From positions 682,001-746,000 of the forward strand of contig NZ_CP119424.1 in NCBI RefSeq assembly GCF_029223585.1: 64,000 nt of DNA, given 5' to 3'. Below the pieces are notes generated by a model. That model did no database searches. It was not told where the DNA came from and worked only from the letters and a program-made list of their open reading frames with translations. The stretch is from Photobacterium sp. DA100. GTDB taxonomy: Bacteria > Pseudomonadota > Gammaproteobacteria > Enterobacterales > Vibrionaceae. Below are positions 26,299-34,129 of the stretch, one piece after another. The first letter of the stretch is position 1. Each line of letters begins with the position of its first letter. A program made the position numbers and the translations under genes.

Positions 26299-26711
26299 AC
26301 ATTTTTGTCCAGAACCGTGCTGACGGGCTAGTTCACTGTATGTGAATTTTTACCCGTTGCTTTAGGTTGACAGCTGAAGGACGTAACTACAACTATCAGA
26401 CCTTGAGCTTTCAGTGGCTCTGTTTTTTCGTTATGTAAGCCATATCTCTTGGTGACCGCGTAACAATGCCATATCTCTCATTTTTAACAATTGTTATCCA
26501 CACGGTCTAAATTAACGGTTTTTGAAAAAGCCTTTTTGACATTTTGATGATTTGTCAGATTTTGTATGCCATAACCTTATGATTATAAACATATTAAATC
26601 CTCAATGGGTGGTATGGCCATCTAGAAGTCCTTCCGGCTTTCTTTGGGAATTTCCGGTTTATTACCTTCTTTCCCACCAACTTCTATCCCCATCTGGGTA
26701 TTTAGTTTTAG
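26299..26711. other. Intergenic region between IS and mod operon
   Basis: No gene recognised. An open frame from 26552 runs into modA, but it has no signal-like start and is only upstream read-through. TTCAC-N5-GTGAA (26332-26346) is a small dyad. A weak GAGC/GCTC hairpin followed by TGTTTTTT lies near 26407-26430. Confidence 0.4.
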
Positions 26712-26735
26712 CGTTATATACTTTAGTATATAACG
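26712..26735. promoter_or_regulatory. ModE operator of modABC
   Basis: CGTTATATA (26712-26720), spacer CTTTAG, TATATAACG (26727-26735): exact 9-base arms of the ModE consensus with the usual 6-base spacer. It lies 26 bases before the modA start, so molybdate-loaded ModE should block the promoter. No modE gene is in the window. Confidence 0.85.
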
Positions 26736-26761
26736 GTGTTTTTGCTCTTAGGATCACCAAG

Positions 26762-27538
26762 ATGAAGTGCTGGAAGGGGACTGTAGCTGCCATCGTTATG
26801 TCAGCTATGTCTGTTATGCCGTTTTCAACTATTGCCGCCGAGAAGGTTACCGTGTTTGCCGCCTCGTCGCTGACCAATGCGATGAACGATGTCGTGTCAG
26901 CCTATGAGCAAACAACGGGTGAAAAACCAGTGGTTTCTTACGCATCGTCCTCGGCGTTGGCTCGTCAGATTGCACAAGGCGCACCAGCCGATATCTATGT
27001 CTCGGCCAATGAGAAGTGGATGGACTACTTGTCAGAGCAAGGTGCGATAGAAGATTCGACCAGAAAACCGCTATTGCACAATAGCTTGGTGTTGGTTGCC
27101 CCCAACGATTACCCTCAGCAGCAGGTTACGTTGAGTGCTTCGCTCGATCTTACAAAAGCCTTAGATGGTACCCGTCTGGCAGTAGGTGATCCGAACCATG
27201 TACCCGCAGGGATCTATACCAAAGAAGCCTTGCAGAATATTGGCTTATGGCAGCAAGCTCAGCGCCTGCTGGCTAGGGCCAATAATGTCAGAGGTGCATT
27301 GTTGCTGGTGGAAAGGCAAGAAGCCTTACTGGGTGTGGTATACAAAACAGATGCACTGGTTTCCAACCGAGTGAAAATTGTCAGCGAATTCCCTGCTGAT
27401 AGTCATACAGCTATCCGTTATCCGGTTGCTATGGTGAAAGGGCGTCACAATAAGAGTACACAAGGCTTTTATGATTTTCTCAATTCAGAAGAGGCGGCGG
27501 CTATTTTCACCGAATACGGATTCGGGGACGTTAAGTGA
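26762..27538 (+). CDS. modA: Molybdate ABC transporter, periplasmic binding protein
   Basis: Binds molybdate (and tungstate) in the periplasm and hands it to ModBC. The true start is ATG 26762, after TAGGA; this gives a 258-residue protein with a signal peptide ending STIAA, close to the E. coli length of 257. The mature protein opens EKVTVFAASSLTNAMNDV, with the oxyanion-binding Ser pair, and continues with SYASSSALARQIAQGAPADI, the hallmark of ModA. An in-frame upstream extension from 26552 contains the ModE operator and is not coding. The next gene overlaps the stop. Confidence 0.95.
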   Translation: MKCWKGTVAAIVMSAMSVMPFSTIAAEKVTVFAASSLTNAMNDVVSAYEQTTGEKPVVSYASSSALARQIAQGAPADIYVSANEKWMDYLSEQGAIEDSTRKPLLHNSLVLVAPNDYPQQQVTLSASLDLTKALDGTRLAVGDPNHVPAGIYTKEALQNIGLWQQAQRLLARANNVRGALLLVERQEALLGVVYKTDALVSNRVKIVSEFPADSHTAIRYPVAMVKGRHNKSTQGFYDFLNSEEAAAIFTEYGFGDVK

Positions 27539-28227
27539 TGCTGACAGAGTATGAAGTGCAAGCGTTAATGCTGAGCCTGAAAATCGCCAGCGTTGCTGTT
27601 GTCGTAAGTTTGCCTTTTGGTGTTGTTTGCGCTTGGTTGCTCGCCCGCTGTCAATTTGTGGGAAAGTCATTGCTCGATGGCCTAGTGCATTTACCTTTGG
27701 TACTTCCTCCGGTGGTTATTGGCTATTTGCTACTGGTGGTTATGGGACGTCAGGGCATTATTGGAAAAGTGCTTTATGAGTGGTTCGGCCTAACATTTAG
27801 CTTCAGCTGGCGCGGGGCCGTACTCGCTGTTGCGGTGGTCTCTTTCCCATTGATGGTTCGTTCTATCCGGTTGGCACTCGAAGGCGTTGATCACAAACTG
27901 GAGCAGGCGGCGCGAACTTTGGGCGCCAGTCCGCTAAAAGTGTTTTTCACGATTACACTGCCGCTTACTTTACCAGGGATACTGACAGGGGCCATTTTGG
28001 CCTTTGCCCGTGCCTTGGGCGAATTTGGCGCGACCATTACCTTTGTGTCCAATATTCCGGGGGAGACCCAAACCATCCCGCTGGCGATGTATTCCTTTAT
28101 CGAAACCCCGGGGGCCGAGGAGCAAGCAGCTAGGCTCTGTGTGATCGCGATTGTTATTGCGCTAGCATCAATACTGGCGTCGGAATGGCTGTCGCGTGTG
28201 GCTAGGCACCGTTTGGAGGCCAGATGA
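27538..28227 (+). CDS. modB: Molybdate ABC transporter permease
   Basis: Inner-membrane channel for molybdate, 229 residues, same length as E. coli ModB and with about five helices. Conserved stretches are HLPLVLPPVVIGYLLLVVMG, SWRGAVLAVAVVSFPLMVRS and the ATPase-contacting loop EQAARTLGASPLKVFFTITL. The gene begins at ATG 27538 inside the modA stop; a GTG three bases before would add one Met. The modC start overlaps its stop by four bases, so modABC is one translational unit. Confidence 0.95.
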   Translation: MLTEYEVQALMLSLKIASVAVVVSLPFGVVCAWLLARCQFVGKSLLDGLVHLPLVLPPVVIGYLLLVVMGRQGIIGKVLYEWFGLTFSFSWRGAVLAVAVVSFPLMVRSIRLALEGVDHKLEQAARTLGASPLKVFFTITLPLTLPGILTGAILAFARALGEFGATITFVSNIPGETQTIPLAMYSFIETPGAEEQAARLCVIAIVIALASILASEWLSRVARHRLEAR

Positions 28228-29309
28228 TCGTTATTGATGTGAAGCAAAAGCTGGGTGAGCTGGATATGGATATCAAGCTTGAGTTACCCATGCAGGGGAT
28301 CACGGCTATCTTCGGTCGCTCGGGAGCAGGCAAAACCTCCTTGATCAACGTGCTTAGCGGCTTGTCGAAGCCCGATTCCGGTTCGATTTCACTCGGTCAG
28401 CACGTCCTGTATAGCCAGCAAGCAGGCATTAACCTGCCGCCCGAGAAGCGCCGGATCGGTTACGTATTCCAAGATGCCAGACTGTTCCCACACTATACCG
28501 TTGAGGGAAATTTGCGCTACGGCTGCAAAAGTGAAAAGTCCGGTCAGTTTCATTCCGTTACACACCTGCTGGGTATCGAGCACTTATTAAAGCGCTATCC
28601 CGCCTCTTTGTCTGGTGGTGAGAAGCAGCGCGTGGCAATAGGCCGCGCGCTGCTGTCCAATCCATCACTGTTGCTGATGGATGAGCCCTTGGCATCACTA
28701 GATCTACCCCGCAAGCAAGAGCTAATGCCTTATCTGGAGCGGCTGGCCAAAGAGGTCAAAATCCCGATTGTCTACGTCACCCATAGCTTGGACGAAATTC
28801 TTCGTCTGGCCGATCATATGGCGATGATTCATCATGGGAAGGTTGTGGTCTCTGGTCATATCAACAGTGTTTGGGGCTCTCCTGAAATGCGGCCTTGGCT
28901 ACCGGCCAAAGAGCAGAGTTCGCTGTTGAGTGCTCGCATTAACCATCACCACCCGCACTATGGTCTTACCCAGGTAATGCTCAACCATGATGCCTATTTG
29001 TGGGTTAATCGCTTGCAAAGTGTTAGGGGAGAGTGGGTTAGGGTTCGTGTTCATTCGAATGATGTGTCGCTGACCAAGGCTAAACCTGAGCAAACCAGCA
29101 TTCGGAATATTCTCGCAGCAAAGATAGATAAAATTCATCCGGTTGATGAACAAGAGCGTGTTGAGGTGCGCCTGCGGGTCGGGGAGGCACAATTGTGGGC
29201 CAATATCACCAAGTGGGCCGCAGATGAGCTGCATTTGTCGGTTGGAGACAAAGTCTTTGCCCAAATCAAAGGGGTTAGTGTCACACAGGAAGACTTGGCG
29301 TCCATGTAG
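28224..29309 (+). CDS. modC: Molybdate ABC transporter ATP-binding protein
   Basis: Energises molybdate import; 361 residues. Walker A reads FGRSGAGKTSL (about residues 30-40), signature LSGGEKQRVAIGRALL, Walker B LLLMDEPLASLD and H-loop VTHSLDE. The C-terminal ~70 residues form a Mop/TOBE domain (SIRNILAAKIDKIHPVDEQE...), which binds molybdate and gives feedback inhibition in this family. The ATGA overlap with modB shows coupling. A terminator follows at 29335. No odd residue was seen. Confidence 0.95.
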   Translation: MIVIDVKQKLGELDMDIKLELPMQGITAIFGRSGAGKTSLINVLSGLSKPDSGSISLGQHVLYSQQAGINLPPEKRRIGYVFQDARLFPHYTVEGNLRYGCKSEKSGQFHSVTHLLGIEHLLKRYPASLSGGEKQRVAIGRALLSNPSLLLMDEPLASLDLPRKQELMPYLERLAKEVKIPIVYVTHSLDEILRLADHMAMIHHGKVVVSGHINSVWGSPEMRPWLPAKEQSSLLSARINHHHPHYGLTQVMLNHDAYLWVNRLQSVRGEWVRVRVHSNDVSLTKAKPEQTSIRNILAAKIDKIHPVDEQERVEVRLRVGEAQLWANITKWAADELHLSVGDKVFAQIKGVSVTQEDLASM

Positions 29310-29334
29310 CCACCATCGTCTTGGAGTGTATTTG

Positions 29335-29366
29335 AAAAGTACCGATTAATATTGGTACTTTTTTAT
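29335..29366 (+). terminator. Terminator of modABC
   Basis: AAAAGTACC (29335-29343) pairs with GGTACTTTT (29354-29362) and is followed by T-rich sequence, 26 bases after the modC stop. Confidence 0.8.
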
Positions 29367-29811
29367 TTATAAATCGGACAGTATTAAAATTAATTAAGTG
29401 TTAATGTTTATATATTTGCTTTTTTTATTATTGTTTTTTTGTCTTTGCTTTTTATTTTACGTTGTTAGTTTTGTTTTTTTATCTTCGTTTTGAATGGAAT
29501 GCTGGACATTTGGGTTTGCTTAGTCTTGCATTAGCAAATATGGTATCACCATTCATTTAAGTTATTTTAATTCAAAATCTTACTCTTGATTTTATCAATG
29601 AAGACACGACGGCTGATTGTTAATTGTTTGTCAGGTTGGTGAGAATATCACCGTTGCATATTGAATGGTTAAGGAAGGATTAAGTATAGTGTGTTTCGTA
29701 AAAAGTGAGTAGCAAAATTATTTATTGTGTTTTATTAGGCTAAATAAATACTATTCTTATATTGTTATTATTGTGCCTAATAAAACATATCAAATGCAAA
29801 CAAGGTATGTT
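29367..29811. other. T-rich intergenic region before CAP lipoprotein
   Basis: Very T-rich on the + strand with long T runs (29418-29480). No ORF with a supported start was found; a frame open from 29725 only leads into the next gene. It holds that gene's promoter; no operator was recognised. Confidence 0.4.
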
Positions 29812-30465
29812 ATGAAAGTTTTACCCTTATTCGTTTTGTCATCATTGTTATTAGTGGGATGTGGTTCTGGTGGTTCGAGCTCTTCTGCATCTTCTGATAG
29901 TGATAACCCTGGTACCCCGTCTCATTTGCCTGAAAGTGGTGGTGATGACTCCGGCACAAGTCCTGGTGACGATAACAATGCCGGTAGTGGCGGCGATGAT
30001 AACACCGGCGGTGGTGACGAGGGTAATACAGACCCAAGCCCGGGTGATACGTTTGCCGAGCAGATGCTTTATGCGGTTAACCAAGCGCGCTCACAATCAC
30101 AAGTGTGCGGCTCTACAACTATGCCTGCCGTTCCAGCCCTAGAATGGGATTATGACTTGGAGTCGGCGGCGATACGCCATTCCAGCGATATGGCGAATAA
30201 TGGCTTTATGAGCCATACAGGTTCAGATGGAAGCTCTCCTGAAGACCGAATCAATGCGACAGGCTACTCATGGAGTACCTGGGGAGAGAATGTAGCGGCT
30301 GGCCAGAAAAGTATTGATGCTGTTATGGCTGCATGGATGAAGAGTGAAGGCCACTGTAAAAACATCATGAACGGTAATGTCACTGAGATGGGTGCAGCAT
30401 TTGTTGAAAACCCAGATACTCAATACGGTATTTACTGGACGCAGGTGTTTGCCAAGCCGCGTTAA
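29812..30465 (+). CDS. CAP/SCP-domain (PF00188-type) lipoprotein
   Basis: Predicted surface lipoprotein, 217 residues from ATG 29812, which has AAGG upstream; a longer frame from 29725 would hide the signal peptide. Lipobox LLVGC gives lipidation at Cys17. Residues ~18-80 are a low-complexity Gly/Ser/Asp/Pro linker. The CAP domain follows (~83-217): MLYAVNQARS, the conserved LEWDYDLESAAIRHSSDM, MSHTGSDGSSPEDR, WGENVAAGQ and MNGNVTEMGAAF. Bacterial CAP proteins of the YkwD type are widespread, but their biochemical role is unsettled. Two Cys (in SQVCGSTT and GHCKNIM) may form a disulphide. Confidence 0.85.
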   Translation: MKVLPLFVLSSLLLVGCGSGGSSSSASSDSDNPGTPSHLPESGGDDSGTSPGDDNNAGSGGDDNTGGGDEGNTDPSPGDTFAEQMLYAVNQARSQSQVCGSTTMPAVPALEWDYDLESAAIRHSSDMANNGFMSHTGSDGSSPEDRINATGYSWSTWGENVAAGQKSIDAVMAAWMKSEGHCKNIMNGNVTEMGAAFVENPDTQYGIYWTQVFAKPR

Positions 30466-30480
30466 TTAGCATTATCATAA

Positions 30481-30509
30481 AAAGCCGCCAACAATTGGCG
30501 GCTTTATTC
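30481..30509. terminator. Bidirectional terminator
   Basis: AAAGCCGCCAA (30481-30491) pairs with TTGGCGGCTTT (30495-30505), with T and A tracts on the two sides. It separates the + CAP gene from the convergent DedA-LssY gene. Confidence 0.8.
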
Positions 30510-30512
30510 TAT

Positions 30513-31799
30513 TTAATTAGGCATGATAACCGCAACTTTTCCATCACTAAAATAATGATTGGATTTGGAATAAGCGATAGGCTCTGCTAAGTTTCTTAAT
30601 TCGGTGCGCCAAGCTAATACTTCAGCATTTTTCATTAGCGTGTCCCGCTCTTGATCGGTGTCTGGATCAATGCCGTGTAGAATGGTGATTAATCCCTTGT
30701 AATGAGCAAGTTTGAGTCTGTTATCATAACTAATTGAAGCAACCCAAATATCCCGGCCTGTCTGTTCTGATTTTCCAGCAAACCACCATCGGATATGCCG
30801 GCGGTTAATCAAGTCGCCTTTAATTTGATAGGCTAATAATTGCGGTTGTTGGTTCCAATATAAATCTGAAATTGGTGGCTGTTGTTTGGCTATTAATTCA
30901 AGGTACTGAGATAAATTCAGAGTATCACGAGAGAAGGTTTTGTTTTTCACCCAGCCTAGCTCTTCCATTAAGGTACTTGGGTGTTCGCCATATAAAACCA
31001 CATTTATTGGTTGCGCTTTATATACCGGAGACAGCCCCGGATAAACGGTGTAGCTTAAATTATCTAGTGTGATTTTGTCATCCTGCAAGGCTGTAATATT
31101 ACTGTTAGCTTGTGCCTTGGAGAGCCATTCAATTTGGTAGGCATCGCTATGAAAAAAGTGGTAGTAGTTTGCCGCGCCCAGTGCCGTAAGCCAGCAGCAA
31201 GCTATCAGCAACCATTTTCTCCAGCGATAAACACGGTAAAGTATTACCGTTGCTAGCAGAGAAATAAGGCATGCTGTTAGCAGGACACTGTGTTCTTGGA
31301 AAAATAACCCTATGGCCTGCCAACTTGGTATTACATCAATTCCTTTGCCGATAAAGAATCCAGCAAGCGTGAATTGGCCAACTCCCAGTATCAAACCGAT
31401 GGATGAATATAAAGTGAACGTTGACCATCGCATGGCATAGCTGCCTGCGATAAAGGGCATTATCCAGGCGACAGGGCCAAGTAGACGTGAAGCTGTCACA
31501 ATCCATGGCCCTTTTGTTTGCAGGATTAATCGTGCTTTGGCGATCGGACGTTTTGTTTTGCTGAATTTACTCACTAACCAGCGTCGCCCTCGAGCGCCAA
31601 AGCGGCGACCAATGAAAAAGCTGATTTGATCGCCAATGAAGCCCCCGGCGAGTACTGCCAGTACCCCGTAGATAGCCCCATGACTGAGTAGGTAACCAGC
31701 AGCGAGCAAGAAGGGTTCACCAGGAAAAAACAGATTGGGACCGATCAGGGCATCAAGCAAGCTGCCGCCAAAATACCACCACCAAGCAACGTCATGCAT
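30513..31799 (-). CDS. DedA-family membrane protein with LssY-like C-terminal domain
   Basis: Inner-membrane protein of 428 residues. The N-terminal ~200 residues form a DedA (SNARE-associated) module: FFPGEPFLLAAGYLLSHG, GGFIGDQISFFIGRRFG and the re-entrant loop motif ASRLLGPVAWIMPFIAGS. Two further helices follow (~172-215). The C-terminal ~210 residues are soluble and resemble the LssY C-terminal domain (VVLYGEHPSTLMEELGW..., ISYDNRLKLAHYKGLITILH). DedA proteins take part in lipid-carrier or phospholipid flipping. It is last of a leftward operon, three bases after the GT2 stop, which supports an envelope-lipid role. Which lipid is involved cannot be told. Confidence 0.85.
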   Translation of the reverse strand: MHDVAWWWYFGGSLLDALIGPNLFFPGEPFLLAAGYLLSHGAIYGVLAVLAGGFIGDQISFFIGRRFGARGRRWLVSKFSKTKRPIAKARLILQTKGPWIVTASRLLGPVAWIMPFIAGSYAMRWSTFTLYSSIGLILGVGQFTLAGFFIGKGIDVIPSWQAIGLFFQEHSVLLTACLISLLATVILYRVYRWRKWLLIACCWLTALGAANYYHFFHSDAYQIEWLSKAQANSNITALQDDKITLDNLSYTVYPGLSPVYKAQPINVVLYGEHPSTLMEELGWVKNKTFSRDTLNLSQYLELIAKQQPPISDLYWNQQPQLLAYQIKGDLINRRHIRWWFAGKSEQTGRDIWVASISYDNRLKLAHYKGLITILHGIDPDTDQERDTLMKNAEVLAWRTELRNLAEPIAYSKSNHYFSDGKVAVIMPN

Positions 31800-31802
31800 G
31801 AC

Positions 31803-32534
31803 TTATTTAGCATCCTTGTAATGATCAAATTTATACTCCATTTCGCTGTTGCGCATTTCGCCCATGAAAAAGCGGTGGACATTGGCTCTAAGGTAGGTCA
31901 GGCCCATTTTGACCAAACCATCTTGCTCCAAGCGGCGAGGGTCAAACCAAAAGCTCACCGGGATCATTCTATAACGCCAGGTTTTAGCTGCTCGCTTGGC
32001 GTAGTCGCAGTCTTCACAAAGCACGATGCTTTGGTCAAAACCGCCAATCTCTTTGTGGGCACGTTTGGTTGAAAACATGCAGGCGCCGACGGCCGTGGGG
32101 AAGAAAAATGAGGTAGTGAATAGCCCGGCGTTAAATAGTGCATATCCAAGCCGATAACCAATCGATAAGTCTTTGGTCGTCATATAGGCCCCTGCAACTT
32201 CAAGTTTGCGGTTATCTAACTCGTAGAGTGCATTGGTCAGGAATGTTGGGCTCAAGCGCACGTCGGCATCAAGAAAAATTAGCCGTTCATGCTTGGCAAG
32301 TTGTGCGCCTGTATTACGACCAAGGCTGGTCCCCCGCTCGTGCATTTTGTGGACGGTCAAGCTGGGTAGGGCTTGTTCAAAACCTCTGGCGACCTCACAA
32401 GTGTTGTCATCACTGTTTGAATCAACAACGATAACTTCAAATTGCTGATGACTTTGTTTACTCAGATCCTCCAGTAGGCGACCAATACGTTTCTCTTCAT
32501 TAAGGGTGATGATCACGATGCTTACAGTTGTCAT
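31803..32534 (-). CDS. Family 2 glycosyltransferase
   Basis: Cytoplasmic GT-A fold transferase, 243 residues. Marks are SIVIITLNEEKRIGRLLEDL at the N-terminus, the VDSNSDDNT motif, FLDADVRLSP (the DXD-like metal site) and FDQSIVLCEDCDYAKR, typical of GT2. One hydrophobic stretch (~130-150, RLGYALFNAGLFTTSFFFPT) may touch the membrane. It likely transfers a sugar to a lipid carrier, given the DedA-LssY neighbour. Its Shine-Dalgarno GGAG lies inside a 13-bp hairpin (32535-32567) directly before the ATG, so translation should depend on opening of that stem. Confidence 0.85.
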   Translation of the reverse strand: MTTVSIVIITLNEEKRIGRLLEDLSKQSHQQFEVIVVDSNSDDNTCEVARGFEQALPSLTVHKMHERGTSLGRNTGAQLAKHERLIFLDADVRLSPTFLTNALYELDNRKLEVAGAYMTTKDLSIGYRLGYALFNAGLFTTSFFFPTAVGACMFSTKRAHKEIGGFDQSIVLCEDCDYAKRAAKTWRYRMIPVSFWFDPRRLEQDGLVKMGLTYLRANVHRFFMGEMRNSEMEYKFDHYKDAK

Positions 32535-32567
32535 AACTATCTCCAGTTGTTGGTACTGGAGATAGTT
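32535..32567 (-). promoter_or_regulatory. Hairpin hiding the ribosome-binding site of the GT2 gene
   Basis: In the mRNA, AACTATCTCCAGT pairs perfectly over 13 bases with ACTGGAGATAGTT; the loop is 7 bases. The 3' arm carries the GGAG of the GT2 gene and touches its ATG. The upstream gene stops 32 bases before the stem. This fits translational coupling, an RNA thermometer or another switch. Confidence 0.6.
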
Positions 32568-32599
32568 TGCAAGGCTTTGATTGAATTATTGCTGAGGGC

Positions 32600-33430
32600 T
32601 TAATTCATTTCGCATTCATATTCTTTGTCTGGCACTGCTTGGCGCTGGTAGTAAAGTTGTATTTTATCGATTAGCCAGTCAGGGTCGTCGGTAGGCAGGT
32701 CGTGGCCGGCCTCGGGGTGGAGCAGCAAGGGGATATTCCATGCCTTGGCTAAGGCTTTACTGCACGAAATATCCACCAGGGCATCTTGTTTGCTGCCGAT
32801 GAGGAGAGTAATGGCTGTCGGTACAACAGCGTATTGATATCGGCTAGCAGCATAGAGTTGACGTAATGCATTAGAGGCTGAAATCGGGCAGGCTACTCGC
32901 CACTTGATCCAGTTATTGATAATACTTGGTGGAGATTGCCTGGTGGTCATGGCAAAAATGAGTGCTTCACGTTTTTGCTCGGAAATAAAGAAGTAGCGCA
33001 CGATATTTTTGTATTGCTGCCATTTGAGCCTTTTATAAAATGGGGAGTAGTTGCCAAGGCTGGAGTTAATTAAAATTGCCGAATGGATCTCTTGCGGAAA
33101 CTTACGCATCCATTCCAGGGCGATCATACCGCCAAGAGAAATTGCGATGATATCAACGCCATCTTCTGCGCTGAGAGTTTCAGCCGAGCGGTTGGTGTGT
33201 GATTGATAGGCAGATAGTTGGCATCTCAGATCATCAACCATCTCCGACACACTGGTAGCAGATTGTTCGCGGTAACGAGGTCCGTTGCCAGCGATATCCA
33301 ATGTGATGATTTCACGTTTGGGAAAAGTGGCCTTGAGCATAACGAGAAATTTACCCCAGTGACGGGTTTCACGAAGTAAGCCTCTTATGAGCAGAATAGG
33401 GCGATTGGGATCAGTAGTTATTCGATTCAT
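32600..33430 (-). CDS. Alpha/beta-hydrolase
   Basis: Hydrolase of 276 residues, cytoplasmic by lack of a signal. Alpha/beta fold marks: ILLIRGLLRETRHWGKFLVM (strand 3 and oxyanion region, with RG in place of HG), IIAISLGGMIALEW with the nucleophile Ser in an A-x-S-x-G elbow, and HPEAGHDLPTDDPDW with the likely catalytic His. The elbow begins with Ala instead of the usual Gly. Substrate unknown; esterase or lipase-like action on a lipid or thioester is possible. Its ATG overlaps the stop of the small ORF before it (ATGA), and GT2 and DedA-LssY genes follow. Confidence 0.8.
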   Translation of the reverse strand: MNRITTDPNRPILLIRGLLRETRHWGKFLVMLKATFPKREIITLDIAGNGPRYREQSATSVSEMVDDLRCQLSAYQSHTNRSAETLSAEDGVDIIAISLGGMIALEWMRKFPQEIHSAILINSSLGNYSPFYKRLKWQQYKNIVRYFFISEQKREALIFAMTTRQSPPSIINNWIKWRVACPISASNALRQLYAASRYQYAVVPTAITLLIGSKQDALVDISCSKALAKAWNIPLLLHPEAGHDLPTDDPDWLIDKIQLYYQRQAVPDKEYECEMN

Positions 33431-33600
33431 GATAATTCGGGGCTGGTTTGTAAATTGGCAAGCTCAATAAGATCAATTTTTGGACAGCTGATAACCCGGC
33501 TGTTTATTGGGGTGAGGGCTAAGGCTGGAGTCGGGTGGCTAACCTGCCTCTCTAGCCCTACGAGTTCGGGTAAGCGTCGGTATATGTCTTCTTTACTCAA
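33427..33600 (-). CDS. Small protein, 57 residues, TTG start, coupled to hydrolase
   Basis: A short gene readable from TTG 33600 to TGA 33427. A strong AAAGGAG lies nine bases before the TTG, with an in-frame stop just upstream, so TTG is the only workable start. The product begins MSKEDIYRRLPELVGLERQV and contains SRVISCPKIDLIELANL; it is soluble, mildly acidic and has one Cys. Its stop overlaps the hydrolase ATG (ATGA), which strongly suggests translational coupling. No family is recognised. It is the first gene of the four-gene leftward operon, so it may be a partner or regulator of the hydrolase. Confidence 0.6.
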   Translation of the reverse strand: MSKEDIYRRLPELVGLERQVSHPTPALALTPINSRVISCPKIDLIELANLQTSPELS

Positions 33601-33680
33601 TACTCTTCACTCCTTTGCCTAGCTTCAAAAGTTACAAAGCGAAATCTCGCCCTCAATAGAGAATACTAGCGACTGGGTAT

Positions 33681-33698
33681 TACTGACTAATGTCAGTA
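33681..33698. promoter_or_regulatory. Dyad upstream of the hydrolase operon
   Basis: TACTGAC-TAAT-GTCAGTA, 7-base arms, 81 bases before the small ORF. Size and spacing fit a dimeric repressor operator. The regulator is unknown. Confidence 0.4.
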
Positions 33699-33734
33699 TA
33701 GGAGCTGTATGGTGGAATAGGGGATCGCAGGGGG

Positions 33735-33785
33735 TGCAATTGCTACAATTTGGATGGAGAGCAAGCTTTTATTGTAGCAATTGCA
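33735..33785. repeat. 15-bp inverted repeat after the small membrane gene
   Basis: TGCAATTGCTACAAT (33735-33749) and ATTGTAGCAATTGCA (33771-33785), exact over 15 bases with a 21-base spacer. It begins 8 bases past the stop of the leftward gene at 33793. There is no U-run, so it is not a standard terminator. Confidence 0.55.
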
Positions 33786-33792
33786 GAGAGCA

Positions 33793-34074
33793 TTAGTGGG
33801 ATTGGCTGTATTTCTTCGCTGATTCCAGCTGGTACACTTCGATACTGTGTACCCACTTTGGACGGCTGATGAATCTAGCTATAGCGATACAAGGTAGCAA
33901 GAAGAAAAATAACGGTAATGCTTCATGTAAATAGGTATTGGCCAATACTTCTTCGTGAGTAATGAAGTTCAAAGCAGCCAAAATGCAGAAGATTAAGCCC
34001 AGAACAACCAGAATCGCAGAGATCACCAAGCCAATGCCCAATAAATCCCTTAGATATAGTTTAGAAGCATTCAT
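33793..34074 (-). CDS. Small inner-membrane protein, two helices, CRP-preceded
   Basis: Predicted membrane protein of 93 residues from ATG 34074, which has AGGA seven bases upstream; an 18-base longer TTG form was rejected. Two hydrophobic helices are clear (LLGIGLVISAILVVLGLIFC, about residues 9-35, and LPLFFFLLPCIAIARF, about 54-69). The C-terminus is hydrophilic with a Lys-rich end. I do not recognise the family. A perfect CRP site lies 56-71 bases before the start. A 15-bp inverted repeat follows the gene. Function unknown. Confidence 0.7.
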   Translation of the reverse strand: MNASKLYLRDLLGIGLVISAILVVLGLIFCILAALNFITHEEVLANTYLHEALPLFFFLLPCIAIARFISRPKWVHSIEVYQLESAKKYSQSH

Positions 34075-34129
34075 ATCCATTTCCTCATACAAATCTGGAT
34101 AAAAATATACGCTTATTTTTGCTTCTCGT

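Noticed and set aside
26552..26761. N-terminal extension of ModA by 70 residues
   Set aside because: It would include the ModE operator and destroy the signal peptide; ATG 26762 has a Shine-Dalgarno and gives the normal length.
29861..30142. Rightward and leftward open frames inside the CAP lipoprotein gene
   Set aside because: They arise from the repetitive Gly/Asp/Ser linker codons and are out of frame with the clear lipoprotein.
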